DNA of 64,000 nucleotides from Chalciporus piperatus (GCA_038093975.1 JBBPTG010000096.1:34839-98838); one strand, 5' to 3'. Shown: positions 12,749-28,131, counted from the first letter of the stretch. The notes: a model not told the origin generated them from the sequence alone. A program made the numbers and translations.

Positions 12749-13323
12749 TTTCCCTGTCATGAAACTTAGTGCCGATGCATCAATTCACACCTTCGTTACT
12801 GTAATTGTAACCTTTATCATGAATATCATTATAGACTGTCTGTTACCTGAACGTCCTGAGCACGGAAAACGACACTTGGAACACTGTAGTAGCTGTCAGC
12901 ACTGATCATGCCCTAATGTCCTATAGGTCCTAGTCTCCCGTAGGCAGCCCCTTAGGTAGGAAGGAGTCGTTCCTACCCTTCTGCCTAGGTCCTAACTTAC
13001 ATACCACGCTAGAGAGAGTAATCCTGACTCTACGTGCTCCCCGTTCGTCGAAATCCCTCCCCGATTCGATTATCATCACCGCAAAAAACACTGTACCCGT
13101 TGTCCAGATCCAAGGACATGCTCACCTTGGAGACCGATCCTTAACAAGCGTTACCGGTGATAGATTGGTAGTATGTATGCTACAACATCGCGACTACAGT
13201 AGTTAATATCTTTAGAGTACTGCAAACACACACAAAAAAGCGCATTCAGAAACATCGAAAAACCGAGCGTATAAAAATTGCACACCATCAATCGACGAAC
13301 ATGCAGACAGCAAGTCATGCACG
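12749..13323. other. Convergent spacer with an imperfect hairpin
   Basis: 575 bp between the facing 3' ends of the small coiled-coil gene and DOT1. At about 12921-12998 an imperfect inverted repeat centres on GGTAGGAA and TTCCTACC, flanked by GTAGGCAG and CTGCCTAGG. It could form a stem at a transcript end. No further gene is supported here. Confidence 0.4.
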
Positions 13324-15429
13324 TCATCGTCTTCTCGCGCTTCTCGCTCTCAAATTCTCGAATCTTTGCTTGACGTTCGCGTACCCTTGTCGATCGACGC
13401 GGTGCAAGTAATACGTCCCACCACCGCTGCCCCATGAGACACTTCCGGATCGATAGGGTCGTTCGACAACGTCGAAAATGGCGCATATATCGTCCACCTG
13501 TGAGAGAAAATGAGGACGGATAGCGAATAACGAGAGATGAATAACCCTACGTTACGTTCGGTCACCCGAGCATTGGGAGCCACAAAAGGTTTCAACGAAA
13601 CCACGATCGCGCCTTCCTTGAGATCCAAGAATTTGGCTCTCAGCGCCTCGTTCACTACCACGAACGCAAAACGACCCTTCAGAACGCGATCTTCCAAGAA
13701 TACGATCGAAATACACTCACGAGACTGTTGAAACACTTTGTTATTCACCAGCACTACATCGGCCTTGCCCAGAAGTTCCGACGCTCGCCTACTCTCCAAC
13801 ATATCACCCTCCTCCAACTCAACATGGCCTGTCCGCACGCCCCACATCCGACATCGATTTTGAAATTGCTTCCATTGTTGCCTCGCAACATCCGCAGGAC
13901 CCTCCATAAGTTCGATCCCATAGCTCCGGCATCCCGTCTGAAGGGACGCTTGCAACAACACGTTACCCACTCCCGAACCGAGATCGATGAGGAGCGAAGT
14001 GGAGTTGAGACCCGTCGCGGCAACGATATCAGACGTAAAACTGGGCATCAACTCCCCATAAACCCCGCTGGAAAACGCCTCATATCGACGCAGATTCTTG
14101 ATGTTGGGACCGACACACCGCTGATACGTCTCGTCCACTATGCGCAGTAATACCTTTTCGGGAACCCCCCGAGGATGTTGCCATGCGCGAACCGCAGTGA
14201 TAAGTTCGTTGGGAGGCGCAGGAAGGAACACGTCCGATGGAAGAGGTGGGTATTTGAGTGAACGGAGAAGCTGATTTATCCTTTCGAGGGTGGAAACGAA
14301 AAGCGGTCCATCGTGTCGACGAATAGCGCGTTGAAGAATCCGTAGATAGTCCTGTCGCTCAGGATCATGATGTGGTCTATCTGGATGTGAGGGATCTGGT
14401 GGGACCTCGGAGGGAACGGAAGGATCCGAGGCGTCAGGCTGTGGTAGTGGCGAAGGAGGTGGGGTGTCTTCCGAGAGCGAGTCATTGGGTAATGCTCCAA
14501 AGAGCGCTTTCTGCGCAGGACTAAGGTAGCCTGGAAGAAGACCGGGCGTTAACGATGCGGCCCAAAAAATACATCACGAGGTCGTACGTACAATCAACAA
14601 TAGTATGTAGTGACTGTTCCAAACACATGATGGGGTTATAGTGATCCTTGTCCTTAGGAACCAATAAGATAAATCTAAGCGGCACTCGCTCGGAAAAATG
14701 CGAAGAAAAACGGGGAAAATGACACGTACTTTTCATTAGCATTATTGTTGGGATATTCTAGGTCAGCGGTTGGAAAGTCCTCGACTTCGAACGACTTGTC
14801 CTCCGGATCGTCGGGATTTCGAAAGTCTGTCATACGGGTCAAAAGACGTCATCTCACAGAGATGTCTTGTACCCACAGCTTTTGTACGTCTTTGCCAGCA
14901 ACCGCACTACATCTGCAGCACTCACAAAGTCTTTTCCAGGGGACCCATCCTCGTCAATCCACCACTCTCTGCTATGCAGATTGAAAGGGGCAGGAAATTC
15001 CGAGGTGGAACGTGATCTGTCGTTCCGATAGATAAGTTCGTCCAAAGCGACGCTCTGTTGCCTGCTAGCACCTTTAGACGATGACGCGGACGTATGCGTG
15101 CTCGTGCTAGCGCGTTTCCCGATCTTCCTCGGACGCGTCACTTTTCGCGGTACATCTGCTGCAAGACTGGCTGTGCGCTGACGTTTTGAAGAGGAGGAGG
15201 CGGAGGCGGAGGCGGAGACGGAGGTATCCCTCGATGGAGATGGGAGGTCGGAGGTATCTGTGAGTGGACTCGAAGGTATGGATAGGGAGTCGGGCCCGGG
15301 TGAGGAAGTGGGTGGGTGGGACGTGTCACGGTCAGGTTGAACGAGCTGCACGTGTTCCTGCCCCTCGAGTTGACGGAGTTGAAGTTTCCAGGCGTGTCGC
15401 GTCGTTACGGAGATTTCTGGTACGGCCAT
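13324..15429 (-). CDS. DOT1: Dot1 histone H3-K79 methyltransferase
   Basis: Multi-exon gene with ATG at 15429 (MAVPEISVTTRHAWKLQL) and stop at 13324, about 600 residues. A Ser/Pro-rich, basic N-terminal half is followed by the Dot1 fold. The helical N-lobe holds VLLRIVDETYQRCVGPNIKNL and YGELMPSFTSDIV. SAM motif I is LLIDLGSGVGNVLLQ, then comes the acidic YGIELMEGPADVA. The active-site loop is VLVNNKVFQQ, a variant of the usual NNFAF. Last come IVVSLKPFVAPNARVTERN and the C-terminal VSWGSGGGTYYLHRVDR. It methylates H3 K79 on nucleosomes and acts in telomeric silencing and checkpoint signalling. The C-terminal exon uses a frame that differs from the longest open stretch, so automated models may misread the last ~60 residues. 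Confidence 0.92.
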
Positions 15430-15646
15430 AACCCCCTGCCAGTTTTCTGAGCGGACGTCCGAACGGTTCTCACTTTGTCGCGGTCGAGGTCAAATCACTC
15501 ATTGGGTGGCAGTGTCGCGTACAAGGTCTCACGTGAGATGATGAAAACATGGAGGGGTCAATGTACTGATATGGATTGTAGACCACCCATCACTCAGTCA
15601 GACCTCATACGTTCGATCGGGTACACAAAATACCATTAAGTAGACC
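15430..15646. promoter_or_regulatory. Bidirectional promoter, DOT1 / DBP3
   Basis: Only 217 bp separate two diverging start codons. This must drive both a chromatin methyltransferase and a ribosome-assembly helicase. No TATA box is evident. Confidence 0.5.
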
Positions 15647-18136
<2,490 letters not shown>

Positions 18137-18573
18137 GTCGTGGACAAGAGAGTCGAGACCTGCGCCGGTGGATTGGTATCGTATGCTACGCTGGGGGGCG
18201 AGTGTGTAGATAGAATGATACTCGTTGCATCCTCGTTGCGACTGACTCGATATGCCGGATGAGTTGGTTTGACAATTGGCTTCTAAGGAACTCGAGCCGA
18301 GCGAACGCCACGAGCAAGCCACCTTGACTGGTCCAAAGCTAGTTGTTTAGTAAGTCTAGTACTTGTCCTGCACAGCACGATCGGATCGACGACCCTGTAT
18401 TCGTCACGAGCTCACAACGACCTGGCGTGTCTCTCCCAGGAGTCTTCCCTCTGACCTGTTTCGCATTTTTGAACCAGTGCAACACGCCTCGCCTCGCCTC
18501 GCCTCGTCCTATTTCGAGTCCCGGGGCACACGTTAATACGAATCAACGACTCAGCCCCAGCCAACCAGCAACC
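18137..18573. other. Intergenic region DBP3 to oxysterol-binding protein
   Basis: 436 bp between two genes on the same strand, holding a terminator and the next promoter. A pyrimidine-rich stretch with a short CGCCT repeat (about 18488-18512) precedes the next start. No gene is seen. Confidence 0.4.
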
Positions 18574-20645
18574 ATGATGGGCCTATTCAGCCAGGCAGGC
18601 TCCCATATCCGTCGAGCACGCGGTCTGTCCGTGGAAGACAGGCCACCGGAGGATACTGAACCAGATGATACATCAATCCTGTCCGTCCTTTTTCTCTCTC
18701 TCCATCCTTTTCCTACTCCGAGTCTCTTACCCATACCCCTACCCCTACCCCTCATACCTTGCACCTTCCCCTCTCCTCATACCCTTCACCCATGGGTTAC
18801 ACCGATACTGACTACGCATGTAGAGACGAGAATGAAGGGTCCATCATCACCTCCCTAATCTCCCAACTTAGGTTCGCACCATCTCACGCATACCCTGCCC
18901 CCATCGCTAAAATCCGCCATCTATTCTCTATTCTAGAGTAGGCATGGACCTCTCAAAAGTCACTTTCCCAACCTTTGTTCTCGAACCTCGGAGCATGCTC
19001 GAACGTATCACCGATTTCATGTCCCATCCGGACCTCATCTTTGGGTAAGCGCATTCTCGCGTTGTCAGCACCAGAGTTGTCCTAAGACCCTCTCCTCCCC
19101 ATTTCCCACCCCCTCGTGTCATTGCTTGTCCCTCATGGTTTGGTGACGCGGCTATTCTCGACGAACATGAACACGAAACGTTGCGCGCGCGTTAATCCCA
19201 CACGATGCCATCTATAATCCAATTCACCCCCGCCACCGCCTGACCAACCCAAATTTAGCGCAGACAAGTGCGCAGACCCTGAAGAGAGATTCATTCGCGT
19301 GTTGCAATACTATCTCGCAGGATGGCATATCAAACCAAAGGGTGTCAAGAAACCGTGCGTTTTCTCTCTCCAGTTCCCCCCATCAACCCAAAGAGTTAAA
19401 CGTTGGAGATAGCTATAACCCTGTCCTCGGAGAGTTCTTCCGATGCCGTTATGTCTATCCAGATGGCACACGAGGTTTCTACGTCTCGGAACAAGGCGAG
19501 TTCTCCTTGTCATCCGCTGGCTGTAGCCGCTCATGGCCATATAGTGTCTCATCATCCACCTATCTCTGCTTTCTTTTACATCTCACCCGAGAACCGTCTC
19601 TGTATCATCGGCGAGCTGAGACCAAAGTCCAAATTTTTGGGAAACAGCGTATCGACGACGATGGAGGGCGAAAACCGAATAACGCTCTTGGGAATGCCAG
19701 ACGACGGAGGTCAATCTTGTTCCCCTTTCGTGCCTCACCACTTGTTGATGCTTGATGGTCACACAGAATACGTGGTGACGATGCCTAACTTGTACGCTCG
19801 CGGGATCCTGTTCGGTAAGATGGTCCTTGAGCTCGGCGACACTTGTTCTGTCAAGAACGAGAGACACGGTTTATTTTGTGATCTCGAATTCAAGACCAAG
19901 GTAAGTTCCCATATACGCATCCCGTCCATCATTGCCTCCCATTCTCGCGTCCCCCTAGGGTTTCTTCTCTGGCACATACAATGCCATCGTAGGACGCGTC
20001 CGGAGGCGTACCCTTGATATCGGTGAAGTCTCTGGAAGGTGGAGCCATCTCATGGAATTTAAGAATCTCACGGTGGGTTCCACAGTCTAGATTCTACTCC
20101 CTATCGCCACGTTTTTGCTCATCTCTTTCACGTGCATCACCTTTTTATCTTCTTCCCAACAACAGAATGGCACGAAACGTACCCTCTTTGACGTCGCCAA
20201 AGACGGATACAGCATTGCCCCAAAGGACGTTTCGCCGGAAGAAGAACAGGAACTGTACGAATCGAGACGGTACGTCATCCCGCATCCCTAACTCCCCGCC
20301 ACCAACTGACGAAACGATGTGTAGACTATGGCACAACGTGACACAGGCGATCGAAGCCAAGGACATGGAAGCAGCTACCCGTTCCAAAACGGGCGTGGAA
20401 GACGCACAACGCGACCTTCGCCGTCGACGTGAGGAAAGCGGGGACGTTTTCGAGCCGAGATTCTTTGAGCTGAGGGAGGGCAAGTGGTGCCCAAAGCTAA
20501 CGTGAGTCCGTATTTGGGGGGGGGCGGAGCGAACTGTCCGTCATGTCTGAAACTGACGTGTCCCTACCCCATCGTCAGGATTCCACAAGATTCCTCGCAA
20601 ACAGCAATAAGCATCGTAGAATCTTGGATATGGCACGCTGCATAA
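18574..20645 (+). CDS. KES1: Short oxysterol-binding protein, Kes1/Osh4 type
   Basis: About 400 residues from ATG 18574 ([19 protein letters not shown]) to TAA 20645. There is no PH or ankyrin domain, only the lipid-transfer core. The N-terminal lid holds [24 protein letters not shown]. Then come the core [13 protein letters not shown], the family signature [42 protein letters not shown] and a C-terminal [17 protein letters not shown]. Such proteins exchange sterol for PI4P between ER and Golgi/plasma membranes. The intron that splits EQ|VSHHPP starts with GC rather than GT (19496-19544), because no GT donor gives the signature. The first intron (18679 to about 18822) contains a short CCCCTA tract. 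Confidence 0.9.
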
Positions 20646-21097
20646 ACTTTTGCGTCTTTTACGGTTCGGCTAGATTACGATCATATCCCCCCAACAAGCA
20701 TCCCCGCCTTTATTCCCCCCCCTCTGACGACTCTTTTTTTTTCTTCTGATCTGCCTCAATTAACACACACACCACACCATTCACACAACTAATGCATCCA
20801 TTTGACTTGTACCTTGTAGCAACAATTGAAGGGTATATAAATGGGCGATGACTTCCAGGGAATTGGGCGAAACATGAGGATGATTGTTGTCGAAAAAGAT
20901 GTCATGTCAACAACAACGGGTTACCAAGATTCTTCTTCGGTAAAATGAAGCAGTGAGAAAGAGAAAGCCAAACGAAGAAAAAAACTATTAGATCGGGGGG
21001 ATATAAATTCGATGTAGATTCCCAAAAAAAAATGACGACAAAAAAAAGGCATATGCGTGAATTATCGTACAAGTGTTGCTGCTGCCATCAGCTTGAT
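20646..21097. other. Convergent 3' spacer
   Basis: 452 bp between facing stop codons. It contains T-rich and A-rich runs (near 20735 and 21027-21048) that fit polyadenylation regions on both strands. No gene is seen. Confidence 0.4.
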
Positions 21098-24000
21098 CTA
21101 CGACCACCAGCCGTCCTGATCCAGGGTAGGAGCGAGGGAGACGGTGCTGGGCGTAGGGGATGCGACGGAGCGGAACGAGGACGCCGCCGATTGCGGTCTA
21201 TATGACGGCGTCGGAGCGGCTTTTCTCACAAAAGGTGCGGTAGGGCCCAGATTAGGGTATCGTTTAGTTGGTGCATGCATCGAGTCCCAGACGGATGATT
21301 GCGGAGGGGTATCGCTGCGAGGCTGTTCAGCTCCGTTGACACGTCCTACAGGCGTACGTGAGCGGTCGCCACCAAAGACGGTGCTTGCACGCGAGTCTGG
21401 ACGCGGCGGAGAGGTATTCTTGATGGGTGCAGGTTTGCTGTACGATGGCAAGTCGGTTACGGAGGGCAAGGCCTGGACCTGGGTCTGGGTCTGGTGAAGC
21501 TTGACTTTACTAAGCTCGGCTTCCAGACGGGACACCTGAGCTTCGAAGCAAGAAACTTGATCACGGAGTTTATTCTCGCGATCCTGGCGGGATTGGGGGG
21601 GATTTCGTCAGTAAAATACATATTAAAACGAAGTAGAGTTTGGGCGCGTTACCTTGATCAGACGATCCTCCGCCTCCTTCTCTTCGAGTTGCAACTTGGC
21701 AAACGAATGGTCAGCGTCCAACTGCGCATGCGCCTGCTCGACTTGATCCAACTTGGTCCTCGTCATCTCCAAGTCACCCTCGTACTCCCTCGCACGTCTC
21801 TCCCACTCGCTCGCGCGCTGCTGCGCTTGTATGAGGCTCTGTTTCGCAGCGGTCGCCGTGCGCTCGTTATTCGTAACACGTAGTTCCTGGTCGCGTACCC
21901 TCTTCTGAAGCGCCGCGTGCTCAGACTCGAGCTGTCGTTGTTGATCGCGGACGCGCCTCAGGTCTCTGAGCTCATCTTCGTCAGCCTGCGACCGGAGGGT
22001 GGTAAGAGCCTCGATCTGCTCAGCAACCCTGTGGAGTTCTTCCCAGTGGCTTTGTTGAGCGATGAGAGATTCGTGCTCTTGTTGAAGGAGATCGAGCGAC
22101 CGAGCGGTGAGCTCTTTCTCGTGCGTTGCCATCTTGACTTGAAGTTGAAGATCGGCGAGCTATAGATTGACCCATTAGACGAGCGTCACACAGAGAGGAA
22201 GAGACCAGACACGTACCTGAGTCTTAACAGCCTGCTGTTCAGCAGCCGCTTCCTTGTTCGTTTTCTCGAGCTCAGCGATGCGCTCTTGGTTCGATTGAGC
22301 AGCAACATCAGAGGTCTTGAGCCTTGCCAGACTCTGCGAAAGCGCATCCTCAATCTCCGAATTGCGAAGCTCGACAGCGGAGACCTCAGAAGCACGCGTG
22401 TTCATCGCCGCTTGCAACACTTCCACCTGAACACGCAGTCTGTCTCGGTCATTCTCAACGTCCTTGAGCCGCTCGCTCAAGTTGTCCTTCTCGACACGGA
22501 CTTGACCATGGGCTCCGCGTGCTTTCGCAAGCTGCACCTGGAGATCGTTGTTCGTGGTCTTGAGCTTGCGAATCTCCTCGGCATCACATCTGGCAGCGTC
22601 ACGTGAAACCGCGAACTCAGCGTGAGCGGTCTGCAACACGTTGACAGCGGCAGAAAGGGTGTCGGGAAGGGCGGTGAGACGGTTGCTCAAATCTTGGTGA
22701 AGAGATTTGTGCAGTGCCACGAGCTCGTCTTTGTGAGACACAGTAGAATTCTGTCCGTTCGCAATGCCTTCGACGGTTGACTGGAGCAGGCGAAGGGTGG
22801 AAATGACAGCTTCACTGGTCTCTGACGATGCCGACGCCGACTCCGATGCCGAAGCAGCCGTGGCAGTCTCGAGAGCATGCTTGAGTTCCTCGAACTGGGA
22901 GGGAAGGCTAGACATGAGAGTCGCGAGGTCGGCATGTTTGGAAATAAGAGCTGCATTCTGCGCCGACAGAGATGCTTGCGACTCTGCGAGGTCGTCCAGC
23001 TTCGGCACGACGTCCTTGAAGGACTGCAAACCACCAAGCACGTTCTCGGCGACCCTGCCCGAGATCGAATCCACGTTGAACGCCTTGTCACGGTTTGCAA
23101 GACGAGCATCCAGACGCTCGACGACGAGATCAGCCACCTGCTCCTTGATCTCATGAGCGTCGATAGGTGCAATGACCCGACGAACTTCAGAGGTGATCTG
23201 GGCAATGACCGTATTCGTGTCCAAGGACGTTTGGGTGGGCAGCAGGGGAAGAAGGCTATCCACGATAAGACTAGCTGTTTCGCGCTTGTCTGAGGCGAGG
23301 TCGATGAGCTGTGCGATGTTGGGCTTGACAGCCTGACTGAGTCTTGCAGTGAGGAGATCGTAATCAATGGACTCTGGGCGCAAGGCGTTCAGATGAGGAT
23401 GGAAAGCGGCCAGTATCTCCTCGATGAGCGAGTTGCGTTCGTACTGGTCAGCGAATGGCCGAGAGCGCACGTCAAACTTGGACGAAAGTTGACCAAGCGA
23501 GTTGAGCAAGACCTGAAGATTGTGGTTGTTAATCTGCTCGACGATGGAAATGATATCAGCGTTGTTCGACGGCGCGGGAGCCGAGGGTTGTGTCTGTTCG
23601 ATACGGGAGAGCGTTTCGTTGAGCTCAGTTTGGAGCACCAAGAGGTTTTCTGCGTGCGCTCGTTGCACGACATCACGGATGAGTTCGAGGTCCAATTCGC
23701 CACGAGCATCCATCTGACTGTCATCCAACCCTCTCGCCGCCGAGTCTTGAAGTTGCGTGCGGAAGAGAGCAACGACTTCCGCGATCGCGTCCTCCGTTCC
23801 CGGACTGATGGAAGCAGCAGCAGCAGTATCGCGAGACTTGGCAAGCTCCGAGCGAATCATCTGGAACTTCTCGTCCAACAATGCTCCAATCTTGTCCTCC
23901 AGAGCCTGTGCCTCCAGGCGCTTCGTGAGATTGATGGCGGGTATCGAGACGTTGGAGAGGCTCGAGTTATGCGCGCTGTGCATCGCAGGCAACGACGAAC

Positions 24001-27000
24001 GCCGCTTGATAGCAGGCGTGAAAATATCTGGCGAGTCGAAACTCTCGCGCTTGAGTCCAGGGTCTGTAACAAGACGTGAGCGGGATCTGTTGGCTGACGA
24101 GGCGATCGCTGGCATTGCCCAATCGTCGAGAGAAGGACGTGGCGAGTGATCGAAAATTTCTCGGGAGTCGAGTCGCGAGCGGACAGTTCGTCGAGTTTTT
24201 TCGTCTCCGACAAGGGCTTTGAATACGCCGGCGGGGACAGTGTTGATTGGAGGCGGGTTCTTGAAGTCCAAAGGAATCGGTGCCCGTTTTGGCCTCGTGA
24301 CCGCGATGGTCGGAAGAGTCTGTTCGTTATTCTCGGGTTCCGTGGCATCGGTGTCAGGCATCTCGAGGATCTCGAGGTCCAATCCTTTAGGTTCTTCAGT
24401 CTGGGGCATTGAAATACTCGGGAACCCAGAGAACGTGAGCGGTTGCAATGGTCCGCCACTGACATGCAAATCCTCCGATCCTGATCTACGTGGCGAGTTG
24501 GGCGCAGTGTGGCGGATGCTGCGTGGGGTATCGCCGAAGGCAGGGAATCGGAAGGATGCCATGTTTTCTTTGCCGCTGTCATATTCTTCGTCGTCTGAGA
24601 CAGAGCTGTGCGAACCACGACGCTGCCTCTTTTCTCTGCCTTGTTGGGCGCGTATCGGCGAAGGCTTGACAGAAGGGACGGGCAGAGGACGCAAAGGCGA
24701 GGCAGGGAAGGTAATCTGAGGCACATCGGGAGGAGGACGGAACGTGAATCCAGTCGGCTTGAACTCCTGCGCTGCAGCATTGAGCGGCTTGCCAAACGAG
24801 GGCAGGCGAGCATGACCAAACGTAGGCGCTGGTGGGGGAGGTGCACCATCAAAGGATCCCCATGAACCCGACACACGGTTGGTACCGAATACGAACGGCT
24901 TCGCATGTGGATTGAGAGTTGCCGAATGCACCGCAAGAGTAGCATGTTGCTCGATAGGAGTGTGCTCCGAGGCAGTGCGGGAGTGTGTTTCTATTGGATC
25001 ATACGCATTCAACTGAGCGGATGGATCCCTCGAGTGCGGCAGAGGTGGCAAAGGCCGACGTCCTGGCGTCGAAGTCGATGACGGGCCAAGCGTGAAATCC
25101 ATTGGATCCAAGCCAAGGAACGCTGCTCGTTGTTCGGCGCGCATCCCGTCCTCGCTTGGATTCGAGACCAAGTCATAGTCGCGGCGAACCCGCATGGCAA
25201 AGACGTCAGCCGGAGGAGCAGGGAAGTTGGGCAGACGTCTAGGCGTCTCCAGATCATCGTGATCCCTCTGACCAATACGACGTTGCATTCTGCTCTGTCT
25301 AGCTCGCTCCTCATCTGATGGATTCGACCACTCCCCGATGCTCTCCTAGCAGGAATGCGTCCATCAGAAGATCGTGGATGGGGGGTCAAGAAACCTACCT
25401 CATCGTCCGAGTAGTGCAGGTCCTCGGTTCCGGTCCATTCACCAACAGCGTCCTGGTCCAGATCGTCGATTATCGGGTTGCCCATTGGACTCCGGATTGG
25501 CACAATATCATCAAGCAGATCCCCTTCACGAATACCTCCAACGGAATGCAATGACAACGCATGTGATAACCGCGAAACGTGTCTGGAGTGCAATATACTG
25601 GGCGGAGCAAGAACAGGAGCTGCCTCCTCAGACTCTGTCAGTGCTACACTTGGAGGTCGAATGAGCTCATCCCCGGTGGCCGGAAGGTTTTGCTCCACGT
25701 CTGTCCGAGGTGGCGCCTGCTCTTCTGGCGGCTCTTCCTCCTCTGGTATATCCAGACCAAACCCACGGACAAAGTCCGGTCGGCTGCTTCCGCGACTAAT
25801 ACTGGGGGGAGCCAGAGTCGGAATCGACATCGGTATGCGACCCTGAGGTGCGTGTATTCCACCAATTGGAGACAATAGGCGAATTTCAGCACCGTGGTCA
25901 ATGCTGTCAGAACCCAGAATGGCACTCGGACCAAATGGATTGAAGGACGCCGTAGGATTGTAGAACGTCGGATTGATCGGAGGCGGTGGGTGTGCGAGCG
26001 AGAGACTGTGACCATGTCTATTTTGGAGCCTGTGCGGTACCTGTGGTCCGGGTGAAGGCGTCAAATTGAACCCCGGTTGCGGTGAACTTGTCAACGAATT
26101 CGACGCAGAGGCATTCTGGGACTGTTGCAGCTTGTTCAATTTGAAATAGAGTAATGATGGATCTGCTGGGGATGATATCTACAAAAGATTAAGTATGCAT
26201 GCCTCCATGGCGAACACCTGGACCAGAGACTTACGGAAGCAGCACGAGCATGCGGTGCGTGGATGGTTAGTGAACCACCTCGCTCAACGCCCAGTTTCTC
26301 CAACTTTTCTTCAATGGCCTGCTGCTTGAGTGCATCCCATGCAACCTAGAGAAAACATTTCATGACGCGACCACCAAGCCATCAAACACGTGTCCGTACC
26401 TTTCCAGGCAAAAACACGTCAACGGTATCAGGTATGTTGTACCGCCAAGTATCTGGAGGGTACGGTTCTGCGGTAGAAATCTCCGGTGGCATTATCACAG
26501 GTTCTTCATGGCTCGTCGTGGGCATAGGCGTACGCGCCCATGAAGGCCGCGTGGGAGGTTCGTCTCCCGTACCAGGTATCGTCTCCACTGGCAAATTCAC
26601 GAGGTTCTTTTTCCCCTTTTGAGCAGGTAATGGTACAGCCGGAGGAAGCGGGCTGTGTCTACGACCAGGTCCACCGAGAGCTGCCTTGGGTGGACCTCCG
26701 ATACTCATACTAGGTGCCCGTCTGTTCCTAGGAAGGAACGGCTGTCCGAATGGGGGGACTACCATCGGAAAGGCTTGTCCCATGGGTGTAATGGGTATAG
26801 CAGTCGGAGGTGGAAAGCCAGGGAAGTGTGGGATGCTCGAATGGACTGAATGATGTTGGTACGCGGGACGACCTGGGGCATTTGGAGGCTGAGGCGGGAA
26901 AAAAGGCTGCATAGGTGTTTGCATAGGTGGCGGAGCGATGTGGAATGGCGGTGGGTGGTAGCTCTGCTGAAAAGCGGTTGGGAGAGCGGGTGAAAACATG

Positions 27001-27149
27001 GGTTGTCTTCCGTCGAAGGGCTGCTGGAAACTGAGCGGTGGAGGAATGTTGAAACGTGGAAGAGGAGGCCCTGCCAGTGGTTGTGAGGCCATTGCGCGCG
27101 ATTTATGTGGTGAGACCAAGGAGAGACTTGGAGGCTCTGCGCGTTGCAC
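21098..27149 (-). CDS. Large disordered and coiled-coil protein, 1920 residues, unknown function
   Basis: Not recognised. Six exons (27149-26400, 26345-26235, 26178-25399, 25345-22217, 22159-21653, 21583-21098) each have a length divisible by three, total 5763 nt, and join in frame, so every intron is phase 0. The first ~250 residues are very Pro-rich (PPLPRFNIPPPLSF). A charged, Ser/Pro-rich region with possible phosphosites follows to about residue 850. From there to about residue 1800 lies a long, nearly continuous coiled coil with Leu/Gln/Glu/Lys heptads (for example LAKARGAHGQVRVEKDNLSE, then LEAELSKVKL). The tail is Pro/Ser-rich, ending in LDQDGWWS. The organisation resembles scaffold or cytoskeletal-tether proteins, but this is inference from composition only. 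The alternative ATG at 27092 (MASQPLAG) is also a good start. Confidence 0.75.
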
Positions 27150-27329
27150 TGTGAGTGGTGTGCAAAAGGAACGTCGACTACTACTAGCTAGTAGACTCGC
27201 TAGTAGACTCTAGAAATGTGTTGAATCCGGTGGGGGTATCGAACAAAGCGAGACTCGAACGATGCGCGCCGACGTCGACTCGGACTCGACGAGCAGTCGC
27301 TGTCCGCTGAAAGAAAAACTTGACCAGGG
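27150..27329. promoter_or_regulatory. Upstream region of the coiled-coil gene
   Basis: 180 bp upstream of the large coiled-coil gene. It holds a short palindrome-like cluster of CTAGTAG repeats (27178-27212); a related motif occurs again at 27840-27858. The function is unknown. Confidence 0.3.
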
Positions 27330-27625
27330 ACAAGGAAACAAATCAAAGCGGAGGGACAACTAAAACTCGCTTCATTCTCTCCCACGTGTACCCGTCATAC
27401 ATTCGCCAAAAATTGATTCCATTCAGGAACTAGTAGAAATCAGTTCCGAGCGCTCATCTCCTCGTCCTCATCGCTCTCCTCCTTCTTAGAAGCGGGCTTC
27501 TTCGCCTTTCCGAAGAAATCAATCACCACTGCCTGTGTCGTTTTCTTCGCGGCCGGTCGATCCGGCTCGAACATACATGTTGTCGCGCGTAGTATTAAAA
27601 GTCTCGGCAGGATTTCTGTAAAACT
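27330..27625 (-). pseudogene. Decayed copy of the TOP2 3' tail
   Basis: Minus-strand reading gives AAKKTTQAVVIDFFGKAKKP then ASKKEESDEDEEMSARN. This matches the intact Top2 tail at 36971-37285 (TSQAAVTDFFGKA, PASKKTKEESDVEEEMSDV) with internal deletions. The left part, GGGACAAGGAAACAAATCAAA, matches the Top2 3' flank near 36800. The right part, GGCAGGATTTCTGTAAAA (about 27608-27625), matches 37801-37818, which is an exon-intron boundary of TOP2. The presence of flank and intron sequence shows a DNA-level duplication, not a retrocopy. It sits between the large coiled-coil gene and helicase copy 2 and is too short to be functional. Confidence 0.8.
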
Positions 27626-28131
27626 TAGAAATCCAAACAAAATGTTATATGTCTTTTCCTGTCTGAGTCACATCAGGAGTCAGAGACCTTGAAGCAGCGT
27701 AGTACAAGATCTGTATCTGTCCGTAGCCTCGCTGCCTCAGTGCAATGCCGATTCAGATTGAAGGCAATTGGTAGCTAATCTCAGTAGCCTGAGGGCAGAA
27801 CGACTGTCTTCGACTCATCGAGGGTCTGGTTTGGGGAGACTACTAGTAGGTAGCTAGTAAGAGGTCCAAGCAGTGAGTCACGGCCACACGCATACACGAC
27901 CGACAATTCTCTCCTGCGATGTGACTGAGGAAATAATAACCGGGGCTTGCAATCCTTGGTTCTTTCAATACATGCGACTGGACGTAACGACTCGGGAGAC
28001 ATACATATTGCGGGTGATAATACACGAAGGAAAGGCGGCAGTGAGAGACCATCAATCATACTAGCCAAGCCTTTGCTACTAACGATGCTTCTGGACAGAT
28101 AACCTACTACGCGATGCCCTTCAGGCTTCAG
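27626..28131. other. Intergenic region, no gene supported
   Basis: About 500 bp between the TOP2 remnant and the stop of helicase copy 2. Open frames here are short, overlap on both strands and show no recognisable domain. It may be decayed duplicated DNA or simple 3' flank. Confidence 0.4.

Noticed and set aside
18721..18760. Telomere-like CCCCTA repeats
   Set aside because: Only three to four imperfect copies inside a pyrimidine-rich intron of the oxysterol-binding protein gene; no array and no chromosome end.
27671..27678. Another CATCAGG terminus for the transposon family
   Set aside because: It continues AGTCAG rather than A-rich sequence, and no inverted partner or target duplication is found nearby.
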